The notes under the pieces were generated by a model. It did no database searches, was not told the origin of the DNA, and saw nothing but the letters and a program-made list of their open reading frames with translations. Below, in pieces: positions 39,638-50,315 of a stretch of 64,000 nucleotides of DNA (position 1 is the first letter of the stretch; each line of letters begins with the position of its first letter). The stretch comes from Moraxella sp. ZY210820. GTDB taxonomy: Bacteria > Pseudomonadota > Gammaproteobacteria > Pseudomonadales > Moraxellaceae. Location of the stretch: NCBI RefSeq assembly GCF_030674635.1, contig NZ_CP089978.1, forward strand, positions 124,001 to 188,000, in the 5' to 3' direction. Position numbers and translations under genes: made by a program.

Positions 39638-40993
39638 ATGAATTCACTTGAACGCCGTGCCACCTTTGCCTTAAGTAGCATTTTTGCTTTGCGAATGCTA
39701 GGTTTGTTTATGATTATTCCTGTATTTGCAGTGGCAGGTCGGGATTATGTGTATGCAACACCCGCCTTAATTGGTTTGGCAGTAGGCGTGTATGGATTAA
39801 GTCAAGCAATATTTCAGATTCCTTTTAGCATGGTGGCAGACCGCTTTAGTCGTAAGCCATTGATTATTTTAGGTTTGGCATTATTTGCTTTAGGTGGTGC
39901 GATTGCGGCGATGTCCGAGAGTATTTATGGGGTGATTATCGGGCGTGCGGTTGCAGGAGCAGGTGCAGTTTCGGCGGTGGTCATGGCATTATTGGCAGAT
40001 GTAACACGAGAAGAACAACGCAGTAAAGCAATGGCAATCATGGGTATGAGCATTGGTCTGTCATTTGTGATTGCTTTTGCCATGAGTCCGTGGATTACCA
40101 GTCAAATTGGTATTTCAGGGTTGTTTTGGCTGACTTGTGTGATGGGGATTTTGGCGATTTTTGTACTCGCTTTAGTGCCAAATATCCAACGTTTTCATCA
40201 GATGAAAAAGCAAAATTTCACTCAACAATTAAAACAAGTCTTATCAATGCGTGATGTGAATCGTTTGCATATTTCAATATTTATGTTGCACGCATTATTA
40301 GCATCCATGTTTGTTTATATTCCATCGCAGTTAATTAATTATGCTGATTTACCATTGAAACAGCATGGTTGGTTATATTTGCCATTATTATTTATTAGTT
40401 TATTATTTGCATTTCCAAGTATTATCTTAGCTGAAAAATACCGCAAAATGCGTGGTATTTTTTTAAGTGCAGTGATGGGGATATTGCTTAGTTTTGTACT
40501 ATTAGCTTTAGGTGCAAAAATTGTTTGGGTGTTGTATTTAGCTTTAGCCTTATTTTTTATTGCATTTAATGTGATGGAAGCTCTATTACCATCATGGCTA
40601 TCAAAAATTGCACCAATTCAATCTAAAGCTACAGCAATGGGTCTAAATGCCAGTTGTCAATTTTTAGGCGGTGCGTGCGGTGGTTTATTAGGCGGAAAAT
40701 TATTAAGTATGCACAATACAACAATGGGTTGGGGCATTTTGGTTGTACTTAGTGTCGTGTGGTTATTCGTGGTTTTAGGACTAAATCAGCCACGTTATTT
40801 ATCAACATTGGTGGTGCGTGTAGAGCAAGTGAGTGCAAATTTGGTCGAGCGATTATTAGCCATTCAAGGTGTAGAAGAAGTGATTCAAATGAGTGATGAT
40901 GATGTACTGTATTTAAAAGTTGAACGACAACAAGTCGATGAACAAGGGCGTGAACAGCTACAACAATTACTTGGTCAGACATTAAAAATTTAG
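39638..40993 (+). CDS. YajR-like MFS transporter
   Basis: The 451-residue protein has 12 predicted membrane helices and the MFS motif A sequence DRFSRKPLIILG between helices 2 and 3. A C-terminal soluble domain of about 65 residues (VVRVEQVSANLVERLLAIQGVEEV...) matches the ferredoxin-like YAM domain of YajR. Substrate is unknown; YajR relatives are proton-driven exporters. It is followed by a 198-base gap and then ssb, as in related genomes. Confidence 0.9.
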   Translation: MNSLERRATFALSSIFALRMLGLFMIIPVFAVAGRDYVYATPALIGLAVGVYGLSQAIFQIPFSMVADRFSRKPLIILGLALFALGGAIAAMSESIYGVIIGRAVAGAGAVSAVVMALLADVTREEQRSKAMAIMGMSIGLSFVIAFAMSPWITSQIGISGLFWLTCVMGILAIFVLALVPNIQRFHQMKKQNFTQQLKQVLSMRDVNRLHISIFMLHALLASMFVYIPSQLINYADLPLKQHGWLYLPLLFISLLFAFPSIILAEKYRKMRGIFLSAVMGILLSFVLLALGAKIVWVLYLALALFFIAFNVMEALLPSWLSKIAPIQSKATAMGLNASCQFLGGACGGLLGGKLLSMHNTTMGWGILVVLSVVWLFVVLGLNQPRYLSTLVVRVEQVSANLVERLLAIQGVEEVIQMSDDDVLYLKVERQQVDEQGREQLQQLLGQTLKI

Positions 40994-41191
40994 ATAAATC
41001 GTATATTTGTATTGTGATTTGACAAAAAAATTGCTACTATAAAATGAGATTGAATATAGCATTTATTTTAAATGATGTTATAGTTGATGAGTTAGATGAA
41101 TAATGTGAGTTCAAAATATTATTTTTCATAACGATTTGATATTAAAGTTAAGATTAGAGCGTGAAAACAGACTCTTAAGGAACGATGAAAT

Positions 41192-41851
41192 ATGCGTGGT
41201 ATTAATAAAGTTATTTTAGTTGGTACACTTGGGCGAGATCCAGAAACAAAAACTTTCCCAAATGGCGGTTCAATTACAACATTTTCTATCGCAACAAGCG
41301 ATGTATGGAATGATAAAAATACAGGCGAACGCCGTGAAAGCACAGAATGGCATCGTATTGTTTTAAATAATCGTTTAGGTGAAATTGCACAACAATATTT
41401 GCGTAAAGGTTCAAAAGTTTATATTGAAGGTTCGTTACATACACGTCAATGGAAAGACCCAGAAACTGGTCAAGACCGTTCAGTTACTGAAATTCGTGGC
41501 AATAATATGCAAATGCTCGATAGCCGTCAAAATAATGGCGGGGATTGGGGCAGTCAAGGTTATGGACAAAATAACTATGGCGGTCAAGGCGGTTATGGTA
41601 ATGCAAACTATCAACAAAATGGTTATGCACCAAACGCAGGTTATAATTCAGCAGGCTTTAACCAACCACAAAATAATTTTGCACAAGGTGGTGGTTTTAA
41701 TAACCCAAATAGTCAAGCAGGTTTTGCCAGTGGTCAAGGTTTCCAAAATCCATCAGCAGGGTTTAACAATAGCTCAACATCTGCACCATCAATGAATAAT
41801 AATGACACAGCAGGTGCTACACCAGATTTAGATGATGATTTACCATTCTAA
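41192..41851 (+). CDS. ssb: Single-stranded DNA-binding protein
   Basis: SSB coats single-stranded DNA in replication and repair. The 219-residue protein begins [18 protein letters not shown], has an OB-fold up to about residue 110, then a long Gly/Gln/Asn-rich linker and the acidic end DLDDDLPF that recruits partner proteins. The linker is longer than in E. coli (177 residues). AAGGAA is nine bases upstream. A terminator follows. Confidence 0.96.
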   Translation: MRGINKVILVGTLGRDPETKTFPNGGSITTFSIATSDVWNDKNTGERRESTEWHRIVLNNRLGEIAQQYLRKGSKVYIEGSLHTRQWKDPETGQDRSVTEIRGNNMQMLDSRQNNGGDWGSQGYGQNNYGGQGGYGNANYQQNGYAPNAGYNSAGFNQPQNNFAQGGGFNNPNSQAGFASGQGFQNPSAGFNNSSTSAPSMNNNDTAGATPDLDDDLPF

Positions 41852-41942
41852 AGCAATTGTTGTTATTCAAATGTAATTATGTAATAACTTGTCAATCAAA
41901 CAAAAGTATGGTTAAATAACCATCTTGAAAGTGATATATGAT

Positions 41943-41975
41943 TTATCCCCTAAAATTTCATTTAGGGGATTTTTA
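41943..41975 (+). terminator. Terminator after ssb
   Basis: The stem ATCCCCTAAA / TTTAGGGGAT with a six-base loop is followed by TTTTATTT. It lies between ssb and the symporter gene, which starts about 30 bases further on. Confidence 0.85.
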
Positions 41976-42001
41976 TTTGCATAATTTTTTGAGTAAACAC
42001 G

Positions 42002-43447
42002 ATGAATTTATTTGAACAAATTTTACATAACTTTGACCAATTTCTAATTTGGTTTGTTAAAAAAGTTGATGGTCCATTATGGGATATTACCATTGTGGTT
42101 TTATTATTTGTTGGCTTATTTTTTACTATTACTACAGGTTTAGTACAATTACGCCTATTTCCACAAAGTATCCGTGAAATGTGGTTAGGCAGAGCCACTA
42201 AAGGTCAATCACTCACACCATTTCAGGCATTTGCTACAGGTTTAGCCAGCCGTGTGGGTGTGGGTAATATCGGTGGTGTGGCAACTGCTATTGCTCTAGG
42301 TGGACCAGGTGCGGTGTTTTGGATGTGGATTACTGCATTGATTGGCATGAGTAGTGGTTTTGCTGAATCAACTTTAGCACAGGTTTATAAAACTAAAAAT
42401 CCTGATAATACCTTTCGTGGTGGACCTGCGTATTATATTACTAAAGGTCTAAAAGCACCGTGGTTAGGTACTATTTTTGCAATTATTTTAATTTTTACTT
42501 TCGGTTTCGCCTTTAATGCGGTGCAATCGAATTCAATTGTTGAAGCAACACATCATGCATGGAATTGGAATGCAGAATATGTCGGTTTGGCATTAGTCAT
42601 TTTTACTGCGGTGATTATTTTTAGTGGAGTAAAACGTATCGGACAATTTACATCTGTAGTTGTACCATTCATGGCATTGGTGTATTTAGTAGTGGCAATG
42701 GTAATTTTAGCTATGAATATGCCACAAATTCCTAATGTGATTGCTATTATTTTAGAAAGTGCATTTAGTTCACAAGCGGTTGTGGGTGGTATTTTTGGCG
42801 GTGTCATTTCACAAGCGATGATGATGGGGATTAAACGTGGCTTATATTCTAATGAAGCAGGTATGGGTTCAGCACCAAATACAGCAGCAACCGCAGATGT
42901 AAAGCACCCTGTTAGCCAAGGTTTGATTCAAATGTTTGGTGTATTTGTTGATACCATGATAGTATGTAGTTGTACTGCGGTGATTATTTTATTAGGCGAT
43001 AATTATGGTAGTGAAACCTTAAAAGGCGTTGTATTAACGCAACACGCATTAAATTATCATATTGGTGAATGGGGTGTACATTTCTTAGCCTTTATTTTGC
43101 TGTTATTCTGCTATACCACGATTGTGGGGAATTATGCCTATGCAGAAAGCAATATCCGCTTTTTAAAAGATAATCCGAAATTATTGTTAGTCTTCCGTTT
43201 GTTAGTATTGTTCTTTGTGTATTTTGGTGCGGTTAAATCAGCATCAACGGTATGGAATTTTGCCGATACTATTATGGCGGTAATGGCATTGATTAACTTA
43301 GGTGCGATTATTTGTTTATCGCCTGTGGTTTGGGTAGTGTTGAAAGACTATCAGCGTCAAATAGCGGATAAAAAAGAGCCTGTATTTAAATTAGAAGAAC
43401 ACCCACAATTACAAAATAAAGGTATTAATCCAGAGATTTGGAAGTAA
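42002..43447 (+). CDS. Sodium:alanine symporter (AGCS family)
   Basis: The 481-residue membrane protein has 10-11 helices and the AGCS signatures GVGNIGGVATAIALGGPGA, FRGGPAYYI and SNEAGMGSAPNTAATA. The family imports alanine or glycine with Na+ or H+. The closeness of its start to the ssb terminator implies a separate promoter in the short gap or read-through. Substrate is inferred from the family. Confidence 0.92.
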   Translation: MNLFEQILHNFDQFLIWFVKKVDGPLWDITIVVLLFVGLFFTITTGLVQLRLFPQSIREMWLGRATKGQSLTPFQAFATGLASRVGVGNIGGVATAIALGGPGAVFWMWITALIGMSSGFAESTLAQVYKTKNPDNTFRGGPAYYITKGLKAPWLGTIFAIILIFTFGFAFNAVQSNSIVEATHHAWNWNAEYVGLALVIFTAVIIFSGVKRIGQFTSVVVPFMALVYLVVAMVILAMNMPQIPNVIAIILESAFSSQAVVGGIFGGVISQAMMMGIKRGLYSNEAGMGSAPNTAATADVKHPVSQGLIQMFGVFVDTMIVCSCTAVIILLGDNYGSETLKGVVLTQHALNYHIGEWGVHFLAFILLLFCYTTIVGNYAYAESNIRFLKDNPKLLLVFRLLVLFFVYFGAVKSASTVWNFADTIMAVMALINLGAIICLSPVVWVVLKDYQRQIADKKEPVFKLEEHPQLQNKGINPEIWK

Positions 43448-43554
43448 CCAAATTTATACGTTTTAATTCCTTGAATATACACTCTAAGTGTAACAAGTGA
43501 AAAGGTGTTCATAATTACTTATAATATTGTTACTACACAAATATAAAGGTAACT

Positions 43555-43650
43555 ATGAACACTTACAAACATCTTCGCATAAATGAACGAGCAAAATTGC
43601 AAATACATTAGGTCGCTCTCCAGAGCAAATCAGCAACCGCCTTTAAAAGA
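43555..43650 (+). pseudogene. IS30-family transposase remnant
   Basis: ATG at 43555 opens MNTYKHLRINERAKLQIH then stop; in another frame GRSPEQISNRL follows at once. Both are parts of the IS30 N-terminal helix-turn-helix region, with a deletion between them. The 375-base gap from 43448 to 43822 otherwise holds no gene that I can see. Confidence 0.6.
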
Positions 43651-43822
43651 TGTGGGGTCATATCATTTGTTTCATTTAGATATTCTGCATTTTGACACAT
43701 CATATAAATGGTTCAATGACTTAATATATTGATTAGCAAAAATCTACAAAAACTTATTTGTATCTTAATGTAAATTCAGTCATAATATAGTGTTATTTTT
43801 TCATTTGTTAAAAGTATCCATC

Positions 43823-44731
43823 ATGAGTCATATTTCCGTCTTATTACATGAAACTGTCGATGCTGTGCTGGCACAACGTACAACAGGTGTTTTTGTGGAT
43901 GCGACATTTGGACGTGGTGGTCATACACGTTTATTATTATCCAAATTAGATGAAAACGCACAGGTTTTTGCTTTTGATAAAGACCCAGAAGCGATTGCTG
44001 TAGCAACACAGTTAGCCGAACAAGACCAACGTTTTAGCATTATTCATGCCAGTTTTGCGGATATAAAAATGGAATTAAATCAACGTGATATTATGCATAT
44101 TGATGGTATTATGGCGGATTTAGGTGTGTCATCACCGCAACTTGACCAAGCAGAACGTGGATTTAGCTTTATGCACAATGGTGCATTAGATATGCGTATG
44201 GATAATTCACAAGGACAAACCGCTCGTGAATGGTTATTAGACATTGATGAAACTGCATTGGCTGATATTATTTATAAATATGGAGAAGAGCGTTATAGTC
44301 GCCGTATTGCCAAAGCGATTAAACAAGCAGGCGATATTGCTACAACAGCAGAATTAGCTGACATTGTAAAAAATGCTCACCCAAAATGGGAAAAATATAA
44401 ACACCCTGCAACTCGCACGTTCCAAGCAATTCGTATCGCTATCAATAAAGAATTAGATGATGTTGAAATATTTTTACCGCAAGCAGTGGAATTATTAAAA
44501 CCACAAGGAAGATTGGCAGTGATTAGCTTTCACTCACTGGAAGATCGCTTGATTAAACAATTTATTCAACAAGAAAGTACATTACCTGAAGATATAGGCT
44601 GGGGTTTACCACAACAACAAGATACTCGCCGTTTAAAGAAAATTGACCGTGTAAAAGCAAGTGAACAGGAAGTGAAAGATAATCCTCGTTCGCGTAGTGC
44701 ATGGCTAAGAGTTGCGGAGCGTTTAGCATGA
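43823..44731 (+). CDS. rsmH: 16S rRNA m4C1402 methyltransferase RsmH
   Basis: RsmH (MraW) methylates N4 of C1402 in 16S rRNA. The 302-residue protein begins MSHISVLLHETVDAV and shows FVDATFGRGGHT (SAM site), DLGVSSPQLD, GFSFMHNGALDMRMD and VISFHSLEDRLIKQF. ATG at 43823 fits these ends. It is the first gene of the division and cell-wall cluster; mraZ is absent upstream. Its stop overlaps the ftsL start. Confidence 0.95.
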   Translation: MSHISVLLHETVDAVLAQRTTGVFVDATFGRGGHTRLLLSKLDENAQVFAFDKDPEAIAVATQLAEQDQRFSIIHASFADIKMELNQRDIMHIDGIMADLGVSSPQLDQAERGFSFMHNGALDMRMDNSQGQTAREWLLDIDETALADIIYKYGEERYSRRIAKAIKQAGDIATTAELADIVKNAHPKWEKYKHPATRTFQAIRIAINKELDDVEIFLPQAVELLKPQGRLAVISFHSLEDRLIKQFIQQESTLPEDIGWGLPQQQDTRRLKKIDRVKASEQEVKDNPRSRSAWLRVAERLA

Positions 44732-45387
44732 GTAGACGGATTAATCGCCCTGAACAAGATGATGTAACATCTCAATATGAAGATGTACAGCAATATGAGC
44801 ATGATGATAATGAACAGCATTTAGACGAGCAATTGACTAAAGCAAAACGTCCACGTGTGCGTAAAAAAGTTGAAACGCAAATGCCCGAAATGGATACATC
44901 AGCAGATGCTAATGATAATATCGAAGAATTAGATGTTTCAACGTCAAATGAACAAACGAAGCAAGAGCAAGCCTCATTATTAAGTAGTTTGCTTAAAACA
45001 GTTAAGCGTAATACTAAAAATCCTAAACTAAAGGCAAAAATTACACAAACACAGGCGTGGGAAGAGATACGTGGTGTAGATCTTATATTACATTCATTTA
45101 CCATTTATACTATCTTATTTTTGTTGATATTGGCAAATGCGATTGGTGTGGTGCATCAAACCTTTAAATATCGTAAAGAATATCAACAGCTTAATGAATT
45201 AAAACAACAAACACATAAACTTGATATCGAATGGGGACGAATGTTGATTGAAAAGCAAACTTTTGGTGCCAGTGGACAAATTGCTACACGAGCAACCATG
45301 CAGATGTCGATGTTTTCTCCTGCTTATCAGCAACGTATCGTGATTCATATTCCACAAAATAATAAAGAAGATAACCGCCATGAATAA
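44728..45387 (+). CDS. ftsL: Cell division protein FtsL with long N-terminal extension
   Basis: FtsL forms the FtsQLB complex that activates septal wall synthesis. The 219-residue protein has one membrane helix near 121-142 and a short periplasmic coiled coil ending with AYQQRIVIHIP. Typical FtsL proteins are 90-120 residues, so about 100 extra residues precede the helix; these are acidic, then basic (KRPRVRKK). ATG at 44728 overlaps the rsmH stop (ATGA), which supports this start. Identification relies mainly on position between rsmH and ftsI. Confidence 0.85.
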   Translation: MSRRINRPEQDDVTSQYEDVQQYEHDDNEQHLDEQLTKAKRPRVRKKVETQMPEMDTSADANDNIEELDVSTSNEQTKQEQASLLSSLLKTVKRNTKNPKLKAKITQTQAWEEIRGVDLILHSFTIYTILFLLILANAIGVVHQTFKYRKEYQQLNELKQQTHKLDIEWGRMLIEKQTFGASGQIATRATMQMSMFSPAYQQRIVIHIPQNNKEDNRHE

Positions 45388-47227
45388 ATTTAATATGCAA
45401 TGGTTACAGGAGCAGGTTAAAAAATTTTTATCACAAAAAAATTTATTACCTGAAGCAGAAACGTTTGAGTTATATCATAATCGTTTTTATTTTGTGTGGT
45501 TTTGTGTGGTAGTATTCATGCTCTTATTATTGGGGCGTGCATTTTATGTGCAGATTATTGACCAACAATTTTATAGTCATAAAGCTAATAGTCGTATTAT
45601 TGGTAAAGAAAAAACACATGCTATGCGGGGAATGTTACTTGACCGTAATGGTGTGCCATTAGCGATTAGTTCGCCTGTTATGACAGTATTTATTGACCCT
45701 ACTTTTTATTTTGAACAAAAGAAAATTGCTGATGAAGCACGTGAAAAATATAATAGAAATCAAAATGATATGAAAGCAAAACGTGTGGTACAACAGTTCC
45801 AAAATAAAAGTTTTGATTTAAATAAATTAGCTGATATTCTGCATATGGATATTACACCATTTGAGCAAAAACTCAATCAATATGTGGCAGAAAATAAGCG
45901 TTATGTTGAATTGAAAAAAGAAGTATCGCCACAAGATGTTGATGAAATCCGTAAATTAAACTTAGTTGGTGTTAGTGCTAATACTGAATATAAGCGTTAT
46001 TATCCACAAGCACAGCCTAATGCACAAATTATTGGTATGACTAATGCCGAAGGTGTGGGCATTGAAGGCTTAGAATTACAGTTAGATCAACGTCTGCGTG
46101 GTCAAGATGGTGAAGCGGTGGTTATGCGTGATAAAGAACGCAATAAAATCAAAACGCAACAAGTAATTCAAGAAGAAAAAGCAGGTGAAAATATTCATTT
46201 GAGTTTGGATAGCCGGCTACAATATGTTTTATACCGTGAGTTAGCACGTGTTGGGCAAAATCATCGGGCGAATTATGCAAGTGGCATTATTGTTGATGTG
46301 CATACAGGAGAAATTTTGGCGATGAACACTTGGCCATCATATAATCCAAATGACCCTGATAGTCGTGGTGATAATTTTGGTAAACGAAATCGTGGTGCGG
46401 TCGATCAGTTTGAACCCGGTTCGACTATTAAGCCATTTAGTATTGCTATGGGTTTACGCACAGGAAAATATACACCAAATAGTACCATTAATACTTCTCC
46501 GGGTTCGATGAAATTGGGCGGTAGTACCATTCGTGATACGCACAACTATGGTACATTGTCTTTAACCAATATTATTGTCAAATCATCAAACGTAGGTGTG
46601 GCAAAAATTGCCTTGGCAGAACCTTTATCAGCCTTACCGATGTTTTATCGTGAGCTTGGTTTTGGACAAAAAACATCAGCAAATTTTTTAGGAGAAGTGT
46701 CTGGTAAGATTCAGGTTGAAAAAAATTGGACTATTCCAACGGTAGGTACGATGGCTTATGGCTATGGTTTAGATGTTAGTATGTTGCAATTAGCACAAGC
46801 TTATGCAATGTTAGGCAATAAAGGGATTAAATTACCATTAAGTTTATATAAAGTAGAGAAAACGCCTGAAGGTAAACAAATTTTAGATCCTGTGATTGCC
46901 GAGCAAGTGGTATTGATGATGGAAAAAGCAACCCATAAAGGGGGTACCGCAACACAAGCAAATATTATGGGTTATCGTGTAGCGGGTAAAACAGGTACAG
47001 CTCATAAATTACGTGAAGATGGTAAAGGCTATGAAAAAAATAAATATCGTTCATTATTTGCAGGTTTAGCACCTGTAAGTAATCCACGTTTTGCGATGAT
47101 CGTTGTCGTTGATGATCCAAAACAAGGTGGACATTATGGCGGTGTCGTTGCTGCACCTGTATTTTCTCGTGTTATGCAAGAGACTTTACGTTTGTTAAAT
47201 GAGCCACTAGATAAACCTGAAACATAA
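45380..47227 (+). CDS. ftsI: Peptidoglycan transpeptidase FtsI (PBP3)
   Basis: FtsI crosslinks septal peptidoglycan. The 615-residue protein has a membrane anchor (about 32-52), a PBP dimer domain, and transpeptidase motifs STIKPFS (active Ser), SSNVG and KTGTAHK. It overlaps ftsL by eight bases. Target of beta-lactams that act on PBP3. Followed by murE with a 37-base gap. Confidence 0.96.
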   Translation: MNKFNMQWLQEQVKKFLSQKNLLPEAETFELYHNRFYFVWFCVVVFMLLLLGRAFYVQIIDQQFYSHKANSRIIGKEKTHAMRGMLLDRNGVPLAISSPVMTVFIDPTFYFEQKKIADEAREKYNRNQNDMKAKRVVQQFQNKSFDLNKLADILHMDITPFEQKLNQYVAENKRYVELKKEVSPQDVDEIRKLNLVGVSANTEYKRYYPQAQPNAQIIGMTNAEGVGIEGLELQLDQRLRGQDGEAVVMRDKERNKIKTQQVIQEEKAGENIHLSLDSRLQYVLYRELARVGQNHRANYASGIIVDVHTGEILAMNTWPSYNPNDPDSRGDNFGKRNRGAVDQFEPGSTIKPFSIAMGLRTGKYTPNSTINTSPGSMKLGGSTIRDTHNYGTLSLTNIIVKSSNVGVAKIALAEPLSALPMFYRELGFGQKTSANFLGEVSGKIQVEKNWTIPTVGTMAYGYGLDVSMLQLAQAYAMLGNKGIKLPLSLYKVEKTPEGKQILDPVIAEQVVLMMEKATHKGGTATQANIMGYRVAGKTGTAHKLREDGKGYEKNKYRSLFAGLAPVSNPRFAMIVVVDDPKQGGHYGGVVAAPVFSRVMQETLRLLNEPLDKPET

Positions 47228-47264
47228 TCTTAAGATACTCAGTAGAATTGAGGTAATCAATACC

Positions 47265-48839
47265 ATGACAACATTTAATCAAATATTAAAAACATTATCT
47301 CTTGATATCCATTCATCAGCACCAAGTCATACAGCGGACTGGCAGGTACAAGCATTTACGGGCTTTGTATTGGATAGCCGTAAGGTCGAGAAAGGACAGA
47401 TTTTTATCGCATTAAAAGGGACAAATTCCACTGCCGAACAGATGGCACAATATATCAATAAAGCCTTGGAAAATGGAGCTTTAGCGGTAGTAACAGAGTT
47501 TAGTGAATTTGCTTATAGTGATGAATGTGCGGAAAAATTTCCAGAATTGAAAAATAAAAATATTTTATATTTTAAATACTTGCGACAATATCTAGGGGAA
47601 ATACAACAAGCATATTTACAAGTTCAACAAGCACAAGATTTAGCTCGTGTGGTGGCAGTTACAGGTACTAATGGGAAAACGACTGTTTCACGACTTATTG
47701 CTGAATTATTAACCTTATTACAACAGCCAACTGCAGTGATGGGAACCACGGGTAATGGTATTTTGCCAAATTTAGTCCCATCAACACATACCACATTGGA
47801 CGCATTACAATTACAATCATCATATTATCAATATAGCCAACAAGGAGCGAAATTTTTGTCGCTCGAAGCTAGCTCGCATGGATTAGAACAAGGGCGTTTA
47901 GCAGGTTTGCCGATTGAAGTGGCAAGTTTTAGTAATTTAAGCCGAGACCATTTGGACTATCATGGTACGTTGCAACAATATGCCCAAGCCAAAGCTGAAT
48001 TATTTAGTTTTACATCATTAAAATATGCGATTATTCATCAAGATGATGATTATGCTGATTTAATGTTGGAAAAAGCAAAGAATAATTCAGCTCAACCACA
48101 TATTATCCGTTTTTCTATGAAAGATAATACGGCTGATTATTATACTAGTGATGTGTTATTCAGCTTGAATGGTGCAAATTTTAATCTACATTCACCAAGT
48201 GGAACTTTTGCGGTATGTAGTCCATTATTGGGTAAATTTAACGTTGCTAATGTATTACAAGCCATTATTAGTGTAGAAAAATTAGGTTTTAATTTACAAG
48301 ATATTATCCAACTTGTACCACAATTAAAAGGGGCAAGTGGGCGTATGCAAACCATTAGTGATACGCAACACCAGCGTTTATTTATTGTTGATTATGCCCA
48401 TACGCCAGATGCGTTGCAACAAGTCTTGATGAGTTTACGCCATCATGTTGATGGGAAATTGTGGGCAGTTTTTGGTTGTGGCGGCGACCGTGATAGAGGA
48501 AAACGCCCGATGATGACCCAAGTCGCGATGGATTATGCTGATAAAATCATTTTAACGTCTGATAATCCACGCACTGAAGACCCTGCACAAATTATGGCAG
48601 ATATGATGGCGGTTGATGGTTTAGCTCAAGCCGATGTTCAATCGATTCTTGACCGCCGTGAAGCGATTAAATATGCTGTGAAACACGCTCAACAAGGTGA
48701 TATTGTGGTGGTTGCAGGCAAAGGGCATGAAAATTATCAAGAGATTGATGGTGTGCGTCATTGGTTTGATGATGTGGTCGAAGTACAATCAGCGGTCGAT
48801 AGTTTGGGTTGTGCCTTGCCAAATACGGTGGAAGCCTAA
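47265..48839 (+). CDS. murE: UDP-MurNAc-tripeptide synthetase MurE
   Basis: MurE adds the third amino acid to the peptidoglycan stem. The 524-residue protein shows the ATP loop VAVTGTNGKTTVSRL, the carbamylated-lysine region and SDNPRTEDP, the motif that binds meso-diaminopimelate. It ends 51 bases before murF. Slightly longer than the E. coli enzyme (495 residues) because of an insertion around residues 80-110. Confidence 0.95.
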   Translation: MTTFNQILKTLSLDIHSSAPSHTADWQVQAFTGFVLDSRKVEKGQIFIALKGTNSTAEQMAQYINKALENGALAVVTEFSEFAYSDECAEKFPELKNKNILYFKYLRQYLGEIQQAYLQVQQAQDLARVVAVTGTNGKTTVSRLIAELLTLLQQPTAVMGTTGNGILPNLVPSTHTTLDALQLQSSYYQYSQQGAKFLSLEASSHGLEQGRLAGLPIEVASFSNLSRDHLDYHGTLQQYAQAKAELFSFTSLKYAIIHQDDDYADLMLEKAKNNSAQPHIIRFSMKDNTADYYTSDVLFSLNGANFNLHSPSGTFAVCSPLLGKFNVANVLQAIISVEKLGFNLQDIIQLVPQLKGASGRMQTISDTQHQRLFIVDYAHTPDALQQVLMSLRHHVDGKLWAVFGCGGDRDRGKRPMMTQVAMDYADKIILTSDNPRTEDPAQIMADMMAVDGLAQADVQSILDRREAIKYAVKHAQQGDIVVVAGKGHENYQEIDGVRHWFDDVVEVQSAVDSLGCALPNTVEA

Positions 48840-48890
48840 CATAAGTGTTTATGATTGATATTAAAATTTAGAGAGTATTAGAGAAATAGT

Positions 48891-50315
48891 ATGCACACAT
48901 CAACCACAAGTACCGCCCGTTTAGATGCTTGGACAAGCCAACATTTACAACAAGCGACACAAGGGCAATGGTACAATGCAATACAGCCCAAACACGCTAT
49001 TCAACGTATTGTTACTGATTCTCGTCAAGCCCAAGCAGGCGATGCCTTTTTAGCACTCAAAGGCGAACGTTTTGATGCCCATGATTTTGTGAAGCAAGTG
49101 GCGGAGCAAGGGGTAAGTTGTGTGATTGTGCAACGAGTCATTGCTGACATCGATGTTCCACAATTAGTTGTGGCGGATACACGTTTAGCATTAGGGCATT
49201 TGGGGGCATATCGCCGTGCAGAATGTCAAAATTTACAAGTGGTTGCATTGACAGGCAGTAGTGGAAAAACCACAACCAAAGAAATGCTCGGTAGTATTTT
49301 TGCTCGTTTAGGTGAAACACTCATCACACGTGGTAATCTCAATAATGATTTGGGCGTACCGATGATGTTATTAGAATTGCGTCAAGACCATCGTTATGCG
49401 GTGTTTGAACTTGGGGCAAATCATCTTGGTGAGATTGATTATACAGCGAATTTAGTGCGTCCAGATGTGGCTGGGGTCATTAATATCGGTACAGCACACA
49501 TGGGCGAATTTGGTGGACGTGAAGGGATTTGTAAAGCAAAATCAGAGATTTATCAGCATATTCAACATGATGGTGTAGCAGTTTACCCTGCTTATGATGA
49601 TTTTGCAGCACAATTAAAACAAGCGAGTCAAAATTATCGTCATTATGCTGTAAGTAAAGATACATCAGGCGATATTTATGCTGAAAATATTCAACTTTTT
49701 GCTCAATCATCAAGTTTTGATGCGGTTACGCCCCAAGGTAAAATTCATATCGATTTACCCTTTGCAGGCGAGCATAATGTGTATAATGCATTGAATGCGA
49801 TTGCGTTTGCATTGGCTTTAAATATTTCATTAGCAGATATTCAACGTGGTTTAGCAACTGCACAAGGGGTAAAAGGACGGTTAAACTTTATTCAAAAATA
49901 TCAATATACCTTGATTGATGATACTTATAATGCTAATCCGACCTCGATGCGTGCCGCTGCTGATGTATTATCACAACAAAATGCTGATATTAAAATCATG
50001 GTGATTGGCGATATTGGTGAATTAGGCGATGAAGCACAGTCGGAACATTTTGCTTTAGGTCGAGATTTGGTACAAAAACCGATTGATTTTTTATATAGTG
50101 TTGGTCAATTTTCGTCAGATATTTTGGCAGGAGCAAAAACAGCACAACACGCTCAGGCTGAAACGATGATAAGTCAAAATCAAGCTGAATTAATCGCATT
50201 ATTGCAACAAAAAATTCAATCGTATTCAAAAGATGTTACCATCGCAATGTTATTTAAAGGTTCACGTTATACCAAAATGGAAAACGTGCTAAATGCTCTG
50301 TTGGAGAGTTTCTAA
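48891..50315 (+). CDS. murF: UDP-MurNAc-pentapeptide synthetase MurF
   Basis: MurF attaches D-Ala-D-Ala to UDP-MurNAc-tripeptide. The 474-residue protein shows ALTGSSGKTTTKEML (ATP loop), FELGANHLGEIDYTA and the family segment DDTYNANPTSMRAAADVL. The mraY ATG follows immediately after its stop codon, so the two are translated together. Confidence 0.95.
   Translation: MHTSTTSTARLDAWTSQHLQQATQGQWYNAIQPKHAIQRIVTDSRQAQAGDAFLALKGERFDAHDFVKQVAEQGVSCVIVQRVIADIDVPQLVVADTRLALGHLGAYRRAECQNLQVVALTGSSGKTTTKEMLGSIFARLGETLITRGNLNNDLGVPMMLLELRQDHRYAVFELGANHLGEIDYTANLVRPDVAGVINIGTAHMGEFGGREGICKAKSEIYQHIQHDGVAVYPAYDDFAAQLKQASQNYRHYAVSKDTSGDIYAENIQLFAQSSSFDAVTPQGKIHIDLPFAGEHNVYNALNAIAFALALNISLADIQRGLATAQGVKGRLNFIQKYQYTLIDDTYNANPTSMRAAADVLSQQNADIKIMVIGDIGELGDEAQSEHFALGRDLVQKPIDFLYSVGQFSSDILAGAKTAQHAQAETMISQNQAELIALLQQKIQSYSKDVTIAMLFKGSRYTKMENVLNALLESF

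Noticed and set aside
41560..41780. Repeated Gly/Asn/Gln codons suggesting a repeat array
   Set aside because: It is the low-complexity linker of SSB; the units are irregular and there are no spacers as in CRISPR.
41379..41795. 138-codon open frame overlapping ssb on the same strand
   Set aside because: It is a shadow frame of the Gly/Gln-rich ssb linker, rich in Val/Met/Lys from shifted codons, with no ribosome-binding site.
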